A stretch of DNA of 64,000 nt from Bifidobacterium subtile (GTDB lineage: Bacteria; Actinomycetota; Actinomycetes; Actinomycetales; Bifidobacteriaceae). This document shows, piece after piece, positions 57,179 to 64,000 of the stretch (position 1 is the stretch's first letter; each line of letters opens with the position of its first letter). The translations under genes and the position numbers were made by a program. The stretch is taken from the NCBI RefSeq assembly GCF_000741775.1, contig NZ_JGZR01000009.1, positions 37,269-101,268 on the forward strand, given 5' to 3'. The notes beneath the pieces were generated by a model, which made no database searches, was not told the origin of the DNA, and saw only the letters and a list, made by a program, of their open reading frames with translations.

Positions 57179-58042
57179 CTATCTTCCCCCTTCCCCTTTG
57201 CGGCTTCGGGGACTACTGGGGCGGGACAGCGAGTTCTGCGCTGGGTGTGCAGCGGTTCGCTTGGCCACTTCGGCGTTGAAGAATTCCTTGGCGGTCTGCT
57301 TCTTCGGGTTATCCGGTTCTCTCGCGTATTTTCTGTCAAGCCTCTGGTATTCCTCTGCAGTGAGTTTGCGGCTGACGTTCGGCTGCGTCCGGTATTCCCC
57401 GTCGATCATTGTCCGCAAATCAGGGCCGGCGAGCAATGGCTCGTTCAGCGGCTTGACAACGGTATCGAACATGCTCTCGAGCTTCGAATAGTCCAGATTC
57501 TCCATCGTAGCAATGGAGGCAGTGTCGTTGATCTGCTTGTTGATCAGACCCCAGTCGAAGTGCCAGCCGGCGTCATGTAGCACGAGCTCCCAGAACATGC
57601 GCTGTGTGCGGCCGTTGCCTTCGCGGAACGGATGCAAGGTGTTGAAGTTGTCGTAGTTCACACTCAGCCGCTCGATCAGTTGATCGCGTGACATGCCTCT
57701 GAACAGACTGTCATCACGCAGCATGCCCTCGCAGTAGGCGATGCCCATATCCATGCGTTCCACGTAGTGAAACGGCTGCCCGTCGCCTTTCGACATGTTG
57801 ATCGTACGCAACTCGCCGGCCCATGGGTAGATATCCTTGAACAGCATGCGATGAATCCAACGCAGCTGTTCCACTGTGCCCTCGCAGTGCGAAGGATTTT
57901 CGCGGATAAGGACAGCGCCTGCGGCGGACAGCTCATTCTCGTAAGCGGCTAGCTCCTCCTAGGTCTTGGCGCCTAGGAGATTCTTCAATACCCGAGTGCC
58001 GGGAATGAGATACGGGTCTAGCGGCGCATCGAACAGGCTCAT
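57179..58042 (-). pseudogene. Second Fic toxin gene with in-frame stop
   Basis: Starting at ATG 58042 (overlapping the antitoxin stop in ATGA), the first 27 codons encode MSLFDAPLDPYLIPGTRVL and KNLLGAKT, then TAG at 57961-57959. Reading continues in the same frame through a complete Fic domain, HPFREGNGRTQR included, to the end. At the matching place the other Fic protein has a Gln/Arg-type residue, so a CAG to TAG change is likely. An ATG-type restart near 57874 would give 231 residues with the catalytic motif but no N-terminal region. Confidence 0.9.
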
Positions 58043-58230
58043 CGAGCGTACTTCGCCTTCAGCCTGCTTTTGATTCGGTCCTTCCACTGGTCGACGTTGA
58101 TCCGGCCGTTCACATATTCTTTGGCCTCGGCCATGAACTCCGGGCTAACGCCGCCGCCCTCCATCTCCACGGAATGCACAGACTGGTACACATTCTCTGC
58201 AAGCTGCTCTCTAGTCAATTGCGTTGGCAT
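58039..58230 (-). CDS. VbhA-like antitoxin, second copy
   Basis: 63 residues, similar to the antitoxin at 55673 along its whole length (QLTREQLAENVYQSVHSV, inhibitory SVEMEG, PEFMAEAKEYVNG). AAAGGAG lies before the ATG. It remains intact although its toxin has a stop codon, as expected if losing the antitoxin first is lethal. Its upstream region is replaced by foreign AT-rich DNA ~30 bp from the start. Confidence 0.9.
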   Translation of the reverse strand: MPTQLTREQLAENVYQSVHSVEMEGGGVSPEFMAEAKEYVNGRINVDQWKDRIKSRLKAKYAR

Positions 58231-58262
58231 GATTGGCTCCTTTCGTTTTCCTGCTTATTTTA

Positions 58263-58613
58263 CATACCCGATTTAAACCACGTGCAACCTTTAATGCTGA
58301 TCTAAAACGGTTAGCCAGTTTAGACAAATCTATTATTGATGAAGTTCGAGCAGCCATTGACCTGTTGCTTGAGCAACAACAATTACCACCAGAATTTGAA
58401 GATCATGAGCTTAATCGGCGAATGAGCGGTTATAATGAATTTCACTTACGAGATACCCCGAAAAACAAAACACCAAGCGAAACTAACGATGTCCTGGTGG
58501 TTTATATAATTGATAAAGATGAACTAGTCTTAATTGAAATTCGAGTCGGATCGCATGATCGTTTATTTCCTGGTCAAAATCGTTCTAAAAGGTATCGAAA
58601 AAATGACGAATAG
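58263..58613 (+). pseudogene. YafQ-type toxin without its start
   Basis: The frame reads FKPRATFNADLKRLASLDKS, RAAIDLLLEQQQLPPEFEDH, ELNRRMSGYNEFHLRDTP and ends VLIEIRVGSHDRLFPG: a YafQ/RelE ribonuclease toxin, typical of lactobacilli, with the HDRLF end. Upstream the sequence becomes that of the Fic-antitoxin leader, so the first residues and the partner antitoxin (DinJ/RelB) are gone. No ATG in frame precedes the conserved part; TTG at 58233 is unlikely. Confidence 0.85.
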
Positions 58614-58641
58614 AAGAAGTCATTTTTATAATGTGAAAATA

Positions 58642-58682
58642 AATAACCCCTAATATCTACATTATAGATATTAGGGGTTATT
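58642..58682. terminator. Perfect 18-bp hairpin
   Basis: AATAACCCCTAATATCTA and its reverse complement, with a 5-nt loop, follow the YafQ stop; T-rich sequence on both sides suggests a bidirectional terminator. Confidence 0.85.
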
Positions 58683-58688
58683 CTTTCA

Positions 58689-58803
58689 ATGTTTTTGAGG
58701 GGCGATTTTATAATTAGTGCTGGTAAAGGATGCAGTGCCATTGCCAGCGCCGCTTATAGAAGTGGTGAAAAATTATTTGATAATCTAGAAGGCCGCCACT
58801 ATT
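58689..58803 (+). pseudogene. N-terminal fragment of a MobA/TraA relaxase
   Basis: SAGKGCSAIASAAYRSGEKL and then FDNLEGRHY match the start of MobA/TraA-type relaxases of Gram-positive plasmids. After GRHY the frame runs into unrelated MFS sequence in another frame. About 35 residues remain of a protein that normally exceeds 400. Evidence that the AT-rich segment came from a plasmid. Confidence 0.85.
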
Positions 58804-59967
58804 TGGTATTTGACCAAGAAAACCGGTTCAGCAACGGTATTGAGCATTGCTACTATTTTAGGAATGCTGCCAATGGTGATTCTTAGTCCGTTTGTTGGTC
58901 CTATGGTTGATCGGTGGAACAAAAAAGGCCTCCTAATTTTCCCGGACGTTTTTGCTGCCTGTTTTGCTATTATTCTTTCCGTATCCGGAACGGTCTTTCA
59001 TGTATTTCCACTTTGGCTCATTTTTATTTGATTACTGATGCGGTCTTGTGCGCAAACCTTCCAGATGCCAACGATTCAATCGGTAAAGCCCACAATGGTG
59101 CCAGACAAAGAAATTACCCGTATGAACGGCCAACTGGGAATGGTGCAATCCGCGAATATGATTATTGCCCCAGCACTGGGCGCGTTTTTATTTGCGTTTA
59201 TCCCCATCGAGTACTTGATTCTGTTAGACGTACTTGGGGCCATCATTGGGATTTGTATTTTAACGTGGGTTCAAATTCCTAACAATGAAAAAATTGATCA
59301 GCCAATGCATGTGCTCCACAACACCCGCTTGGGGATCAAACAACTTACGAACAACAAGGGCTTGTGGTACATTACGTTGATCGGCGCCGTCTTCACACTA
59401 ACCTACATGCCTGCTGCCAGCATGTATCCACTCATGACCATGAAATACTTTCAGGGAACCGTTAGTCAGGCTGGCTTAATTGAAGCCATTTATTCAACTG
59501 GCATGCTAATCGGCGGCACTATCATTGGCCTCTTTGGTAAGTGGCAGGACCGGATGAAGCCCGTAATCATCGCGTTTTTCCTGGTTGGCATTCCAACCGG
59601 TATTAGCGGCATTTTGCAAGGTAACCAAACCGGATTTTTATGGTTCGCAGCTTTAAACATCATTGAAGGAATTGCGACCCCATTTTTTACAACGCTTTTA
59701 ATGGCAATGATTCAACAAAGTTATCCAGCAGAAGAGTTAGGGCGGATTCTAGGCGTTTTGAATTCTTTGTTGAATCTAGCTGGACCAATTGGCTTAATTT
59801 TTGCCGGTCCCCTAGCTGATGTGATTGGCATTGAACGCCTATTTGTGATTGCAGGAATCGGTGCTGCCATTTGCGGGGTGGTCGCGGTGTTAATGCCAAT
59901 TACCAGGCAATATGACATTAGGCTGAATCAAAAATTGGCGAAATTAACTGAGCAACCAGATAAGTAA
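58801..59967 (+). pseudogene. MFS transporter, truncated and with internal stop
   Basis: The frame enters mid-helix (WYLTKKTGSATVLSIATILG) and lacks the first ~30-40 residues, which are replaced by the relaxase fragment. An in-frame TGA at 59029-59031 (FI-stop-LLMRSC) splits it into 58810-59031 and 59038-59967. The downstream part keeps eight or so membrane helices (IIAPALGAFLFAFIP, LWYITLIGAVFTLTYMP, ILGVLNSLLNLAGPIGLIFAGPLAD). Family: lactobacillar MFS exporters. Not expected to work. Confidence 0.85.
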
Positions 59968-59983
59968 TTAACATGATGATCAT

Positions 59984-60029
59984 AAAGAGGAGAAAGACCA
60001 GACTACCAGCTGATCTTTCTCCTCTTTTT
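59984..60029. terminator. Rho-independent terminator between convergent MFS and copB
   Basis: AAAGAGGAGAAAGA pairs perfectly with TCTTTCTCCTCTTT, followed by TT and flanked on the other strand by A-rich sequence, so it serves both convergent genes. Confidence 0.9.
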
Positions 60030-60041
60030 GTCATCACTTAA

Positions 60042-62279
60042 TTACACGTTTTTAATCTTTTCACCAGTCAATCCCATCGCATTAATTGCCACGATAATTG
60101 TCGACATCGCCATGACCGCAGCACCAACGGCTGGGTCTAGAATGATTCCAATAAATGACAACACACCGGCAGCGAGTGGAATTGCGACAATATTGTAGCC
60201 TGCTCCCCACCAGAGATTTTGAACCATTTTCCGATTTGTGATTTTAGCCAAATCAAGAAAATGTAAAATATCGCTGGGTTCTGATTTAACCAACACAACA
60301 TCAGCGGAATCAATGGCAACATCGGTTCCGGCGCCAATTGCAATTCCAATATCGGCCGCGGCAAGACTTGGTGCGTCATTTACGCCGTCACCAACCATGA
60401 TGACGTGATTGCCCTTTGCTTGATAATCAGCAATAATCTTTTGCTTATCATCTGGTAATAGGCCTGCATGGAATTCAGTCAATCCTAGTAAGTTAGCAAC
60501 GTGTTCCGCGGCTTTTGGATTATCGCCAGTGAGCATTACGGGGGTAATTCCTCGCCTCTGAAGACCACTAATTAATTCCTTAGCACCCGCTTTGATGGTG
60601 TCGCCTTCAGCAACCATTCCTTGAACTTGGGTGCCCTGCAATAGGAAGCTGACGGAATTACCCTTAGCAGCCCATTTATCAGCAGCGGCCTCGTCAAACC
60701 TGATCCCTTGCTTCGTTAAATAGTTACCATTAACAATCGTATAGTCAGTGCCATCAACATTACCGGAAATACCAACGCCCGGAATATTTTGAGACTTTTC
60801 AGCCGCAACGACTTCAATGTCCTTCGCTTGGGCTTCAGTAATGATTGCTTGGGCCAGCGGATGAGTCGAATTATTTTCAAGGGCGGCCAGTCGGCTTAAT
60901 AACGTTGTTTCGTCGATCCCATCATTTGGAATCAATGCATTCACCGTAAATTTACCTTCTGTTAACGTGCCAGTTTTATCCAAGAGAACGTGGCTAACAT
61001 GTTGACTTGCTTCAATGGCTTGGCGATTTCGAACTAATAGCCCATTTTGAGCGCCAATCGTAGTAGAACGAGAAACCACTAATGGAATCGCTAATCCTAA
61101 TGCATGCGGGCAAGCAATCACGAAGACGGTCACCATGATCGTCATTGCAGTCGCCAATCCCTGGGGTAACCAGGCAAAGAAAGCAACAATCCCAACACCA
61201 AATGCCGCGTAAAATAGATACTTGGCAACTAAATCAGCTTTATCTTCTGCTTTAGATTTAGCTTGCTGGGCATTTTGAACCATTTTCATTACTTGAGAAA
61301 GATAGCCGGAGTCACCAGTACCACTAATTTTAACCGTTAGCGTCCCGTTATTGTTGGTTGCACCACCAATGACCTTATCGCCAACGTTCTTGGTAACGGC
61401 AGCAGATTCACCGGTTACCAGTGCTTCATTCACGGTCGACTCCCCAGCCGTAATAACACCATCGGCTGGAATACTCTCACCTGAACGCACTTGGAAAACT
61501 TGACCAACTTTTAAATCAGATACTGGCACTTCTTTTGTTTCACCATTATCTGTAACTAGATGGGCCGTCTTAGGCAACAGGGCCGCCATCTTTTGTAAGG
61601 CATCCCCAGCCCCCATCAATGCATTCATTTCAATCCAGTGTCCTAGAAGCATAATTAAAATCAGGGTTGCAAGTTCGAACGAAAAATCCATTACATGATT
61701 TTCCGGGTTCAAGAAGTTGTTGGCAATAAATGCGTACAAACTGTAGAAATACGAAACGGAAATTCCAAGGGTTACTAGCGTCATCATTTCAGGAGATTTA
61801 TCCTGAATTTCCGCTTTAGCCCCCTTTAAAAATGGCATTCCGCCATAAAAGTAAAGTGCTGTATCAAACAAAACGATGATAATGCCAACAATTAGCGGTG
61901 AACTGAAACTAAGGATGGAAACGTTTAAACCCATGATTGGTGCTAACAGTAAAACTGGAATCGCTAAGACAACGGAGACCCAAAATTTAACTTTCAAATT
62001 CCCCATATGCATCATTGAGCCACCGTGCATCATCATGTCGGTCCCAGCCATATCCATATCACCATGATTCATGTTCATTTGGCTGTGATCCATGTTCATT
62101 TGACCATGATCCATTTCGGCCATATCGTGGTCCATGTTCATTTGATTATGATCCGTTTCGGTCATATCGTGATCCATTTTCATGTCATCATGATCCATAT
62201 GACTCATATTTGATTCATTATTTTCCATATTCTTAGCACTCATGTTTTTCATGTTCATATGGTCCTCTTTATTTGCCAT
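60042..62279 (-). CDS. copB: Copper-exporting P-type ATPase, CopB type
   Basis: 745 residues from ATG 62279 with AGGGGG in front. Residues 1-93 are Met/His/Asp-rich with 14-residue tandem repeats (MDHDM-type), a copper-binding tail. Then eight membrane helices, actuator TGES (289-292), the CopB-class CPH at 390-392 (ACPHALGLAIP), phosphorylation motif DKTGTLTEG (Asp434), the nucleotide-domain HP (STHPLAQ) and hinge GDGVNDAPSLAAADIGIA. Exports copper (probably Cu+/Cu2+) from the cell. Near-lactobacillar codon use. Divergent transcription is not seen; copY lies upstream on the same strand. Confidence 0.95.
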   Translation of the reverse strand: MANKEDHMNMKNMSAKNMENNESNMSHMDHDDMKMDHDMTETDHNQMNMDHDMAEMDHGQMNMDHSQMNMNHGDMDMAGTDMMMHGGSMMHMGNLKVKFWVSVVLAIPVLLLAPIMGLNVSILSFSSPLIVGIIIVLFDTALYFYGGMPFLKGAKAEIQDKSPEMMTLVTLGISVSYFYSLYAFIANNFLNPENHVMDFSFELATLILIMLLGHWIEMNALMGAGDALQKMAALLPKTAHLVTDNGETKEVPVSDLKVGQVFQVRSGESIPADGVITAGESTVNEALVTGESAAVTKNVGDKVIGGATNNNGTLTVKISGTGDSGYLSQVMKMVQNAQQAKSKAEDKADLVAKYLFYAAFGVGIVAFFAWLPQGLATAMTIMVTVFVIACPHALGLAIPLVVSRSTTIGAQNGLLVRNRQAIEASQHVSHVLLDKTGTLTEGKFTVNALIPNDGIDETTLLSRLAALENNSTHPLAQAIITEAQAKDIEVVAAEKSQNIPGVGISGNVDGTDYTIVNGNYLTKQGIRFDEAAADKWAAKGNSVSFLLQGTQVQGMVAEGDTIKAGAKELISGLQRRGITPVMLTGDNPKAAEHVANLLGLTEFHAGLLPDDKQKIIADYQAKGNHVIMVGDGVNDAPSLAAADIGIAIGAGTDVAIDSADVVLVKSEPSDILHFLDLAKITNRKMVQNLWWGAGYNIVAIPLAAGVLSFIGIILDPAVGAAVMAMSTIIVAINAMGLTGEKIKNV

Positions 62280-62311
62280 GATTATCGACCCCCTAAAAAT
62301 AAGTGTGCGTA

Positions 62312-62408
62312 GCAAAGCGGTTAGAAGCCGGAATATAAGTTCCTTGTGTGGAAATCCCCGGGCTCGGGATTTTTCCACCAGGTTCTTATATTTAGGCTTC
62401 TGCTTTGC
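62312..62408 (-). repeat. Long nested inverted repeat between copY and copB
   Basis: GCAAAGC ... GCTTTGC at the ends, then AGAAGCC/GGCTTCT, AATATAAG/CTTATATT and GTGGAAA/TTTCCAC inside, give a ~97-nt hairpin with few interruptions. It sits between copY and copB in the leader of copB on the minus strand, so it could terminate, attenuate or stabilise the copB message; or it may be a mobile remnant. Confidence 0.65.
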
Positions 62409-62529
62409 GGAGCACCATGCCACTATATAAATGAGAATTACGACAAAAATTCATAAATTTCCGCCATCAGAAATCCCAGATTCTGGATTTTTGTGCAGCA
62501 ATCCTAAAAGTAAACAGAACACCACAGTC

Positions 62530-62961
62530 TTAACACGTTTGATCACCTGGCAAGCAGTTACACTGAACTTCCTCGGGCGCTGTTTTGGCCTTTTCAGCTA
62601 GAATCGCCTGTAAGTTCGCAATATCCGCCCGTGAGAGTTCCCTTGACTGAATAACGCCGGCAATTGTTGAACCAGCCCGCATCGCACACATATGGTCAAA
62701 CAAATCATCTGCCGCTGCCACCATTGATTCCTTCTCGCCAACAACCGGCTTATACGTGAATGGTCGACTGCCGCCATGCTGCGCAACCGCCTGTTTTTGA
62801 ATCAACCTGTGAAGTAGCGTTTTGGTTGTTGAAGCTGACCAGCCTTCTAATTCGTTCATAGCATCGATTAGTTCACGACTAGTCGCATGTCCCATTGTCC
62901 AAATTGCTCTCACAACCATCCATTCAGAATCGGTGATGGTTACATTCTTTGCATCCTTCAA
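62530..62961 (-). CDS. copY: CopY/BlaI-family copper repressor
   Basis: 143 residues. BlaI/MecI-type winged helix (ITDSEWMVVRAIWTMGHATSRELI, TTKTLLHRLIQKQAV), then a helical dimerisation part, and a C-terminal metal hook CNCLPGDQTC (CxC...C) as in CopY of lactic-acid bacteria. Copper displaces zinc and releases DNA. Cop-box-like sites lie upstream at 62993-63033. With copB it forms the copper-resistance operon of the island. Confidence 0.93.
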   Translation of the reverse strand: MKDAKNVTITDSEWMVVRAIWTMGHATSRELIDAMNELEGWSASTTKTLLHRLIQKQAVAQHGGSRPFTYKPVVGEKESMVAAADDLFDHMCAMRAGSTIAGVIQSRELSRADIANLQAILAEKAKTAPEEVQCNCLPGDQTC

Positions 62962-62992
62962 TTGGCTTCCTCCATTAATTGAATTCTAAGTT

Positions 62993-63033
62993 TACGTTTG
63001 TAGCCTCCTAACGCTTATTAGTTTACAACCGTA
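62993..63033 (-). promoter_or_regulatory. Two cop-box-like CopY sites
   Basis: Two imperfect copies of TACAnnTGTA: TACAAACGTA on the minus strand (62993-63002) and TACAACCGTA on the plus strand (63024-63033). Both have a TACA half and an altered second half (CGTA). They lie 32-72 bp upstream of copY. Confidence 0.6.
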
Positions 63034-63106
63034 GTCACAATAATGCAACCTTTCTGCCAGAAAATACCATGACATTAAAAAAAGGATCTGGTGCAAAGCC
63101 CGTTGT

Positions 63107-63727
63107 CTAGATTGAAGTGCAACACCGTGGCTGGTGAGGTAAGTTTAGCAGTTCCTGCTGGTAGGCTTCGGCGGGTGTCTGGTAGCCGAGCAGGCGCATG
63201 GGCCGGTTGTTGATCTCGTTGACGATCGCCTGCAGCTCGTCGGCCATGTCCGGGGTGATTCTGCCGCCTTTGGGCAGGTAGCGGCGTAGCATGCCGTTCC
63301 TGTTCTCGTTGCTTCCGCGCTGCCAGGAGCTGTACGGGTCGGCGAAGTAGGTCAGCATGCCCAGGGCCTCCACGAGCGTGGAGTGGCCGGCGAACTCGGT
63401 GCCGTTGTCGTATGTGACGCTCCGGCGCGCCGGGGCCGGCAGCGGCGAGAATATGCCCAGTTGGGCGACGATGGTGCCGGCCGCGCCCTTGTCGGGGATG
63501 ATGCGGGCCTTGAGGTATCGGGTCCTGCGTTCGACCTCGGTGTGCAGGTGGCAGCCGACGCTGATGACGCTGTCCGCCTCCCAGTGGCCGAACTCCCCGC
63601 GGTCGCTGGCGCATGCCGGGCGATGCCCGATGCCCACGCGTAGGCTGATGGGCGAGCCGTGCACGCGCCTGCCGCCGCGTTTCCGGCGTCTGCGGTGGGC
63701 GCGCGGCAGGTACTGTGTTTTTAGTCA
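63107..63727 (-). pseudogene. IS30-family transposase, 5' end lost to an IS21-type insertion
   Basis: The C-terminal ~200 residues of an IS30 transposase with catalytic GHWEADSV (Asp), YDNGTEF (Asp) and SNENRNGMLRRYLPKG (Glu). The frame from YLPRAHRRRRKRGGRR upstream meets a stop at 63727, just inside the neighbouring IS21-type sequence, so the N-terminal DNA-binding part is cut off. High-GC bifidobacterial codon use returns here. The stop codon is followed by a terminal-repeat-like sequence (GTGCAA ... TTGCAC type) at ~63085-63125. Confidence 0.88.
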
Positions 63728-64000
63728 AGTTGGTTTTTTGTGGTTGGTCACTTATTTTTTTCGGGTTTCGGCGTGGAGCGTGCTGTTGGTTATTGGTTGT
63801 GGATTTCCTTGCCGAACATGAGGCTTCGCTCACGCGCCGGCTTGGTCCGGTGAATTCGATGAGGCGGCCGTGGTGGACGATGCGGTCGATGATCGCGGCG
63901 GCGAGTTTGTCGTCGGCGAAGATCGTGCCCCATTTGCTGAACTCGATGTTGGTGGTGAAGATGATGCTTCTTCTCTCGTAGCTGCCGGTGATGATCTGGT
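63728..64000 (-). CDS. istB: IS21-type IstB helper ATPase (partial, continues past the right edge)
   Basis: The C-terminal part of IstB: ERRSIIFTTNIEFSKWGTIF, ADDKLAAAIIDRIVHHGRLI, EFTGPSRR. IstB helps the IS21 transposase IstA choose targets; its 5' part and istA lie outside the window. The frame does not stop at the element end and runs on through the IS30 gene to 63075. A 7-T run at 63755-63761 (seven A in the coding sense) precedes the expected stop: with six A the frame would end in TAA, so a one-base change there may have extended the protein. Confidence 0.88.

Noticed and set aside
63075..63833. One continuous 252-residue protein
   Set aside because: It joins the IstB end to an antisense-like frame of the IS30 transposase; composition changes at the joint, so it is a read-through frame and not a gene.

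Overview
The window is high-GC actinobacterial DNA, and the gene content points to Bifidobacterium: a Cmk-Der fusion, a eukaryote-like UTP-glucose-1-phosphate uridylyltransferase, a TrpC-TrpB fusion, RbpA, FHA/FtsR-type cell-cycle genes and a HelY helicase. The genus call is inference from gene content; the species cannot be named from this sequence alone.

Layout. 0-2 kb: 3' part of a cmk-der fusion. 2-3.1 kb: a gene-poor stretch with several palindromes around a tRNA-Pro(GGG). 3.1-5.8 kb: an autoregulated-looking TetR repressor with tandem operators, a DJ-1/PfpI protein and an NAD-dependent epimerase-like protein. 5.8-7.4 kb: a PadR repressor coupled to a membrane protein. 7.5-15.4 kb: UGPase, a fused PafBC-like WYL regulator, a small membrane protein, HelY helicase, RbpA and a HAD phosphatase. 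15.5-15.75 kb: three palindromic units spaced exactly 80 bp apart. 15.8-20.2 kb (minus): ftsR-like, FHA, DUF881/DUF1290/DUF881 and pgsA-like genes. 20.2-31.8 kb (minus): an interleaved amino-acid and housekeeping block (hisF, hisI, trpE, trpCB, trpA, lgt, rpe, hisE, hisG, with rlmN and cdsA upstream). 31.8-36.1 kb (minus): frr, pyrH, tsf, rpsB and def. 36-46 kb: two long-chain acyl-CoA synthetases, an Rv3235-like protein, GuaB3, isocitrate dehydrogenase and a lipoprotein. 46-53.4 kb: a degenerate M23 peptidase, a DMT exporter, a GntR-controlled ABC exporter, a TipAS-type MerR regulator, an SDR and a GNAT.

53.5-64 kb is accessory. Two related modules stand in tandem, each with a terminator plus a tRNA T-arm-like sequence, a tyrosine integrase, a Fic toxin and a VbhA-like antitoxin. 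In the first the integrase is a stub; in the second the Fic gene has an in-frame TAG. Just upstream of the second antitoxin the DNA switches abruptly to AT-rich sequence of Lactobacillales character: a headless YafQ toxin, the first residues of a MobA/TraA relaxase fused to a broken MFS transporter, and an intact-looking copper-resistance pair (CopB ATPase and CopY repressor with cop-box-like sites). It ends at an IS30-family transposase that is itself interrupted by an IS21-type (IstB) element running off the right edge. The simplest reading is that a fragment of a Lactobacillus-type plasmid carrying copper resistance has been captured in a Bifidobacterium integration hot spot and bounded by insertion sequences.
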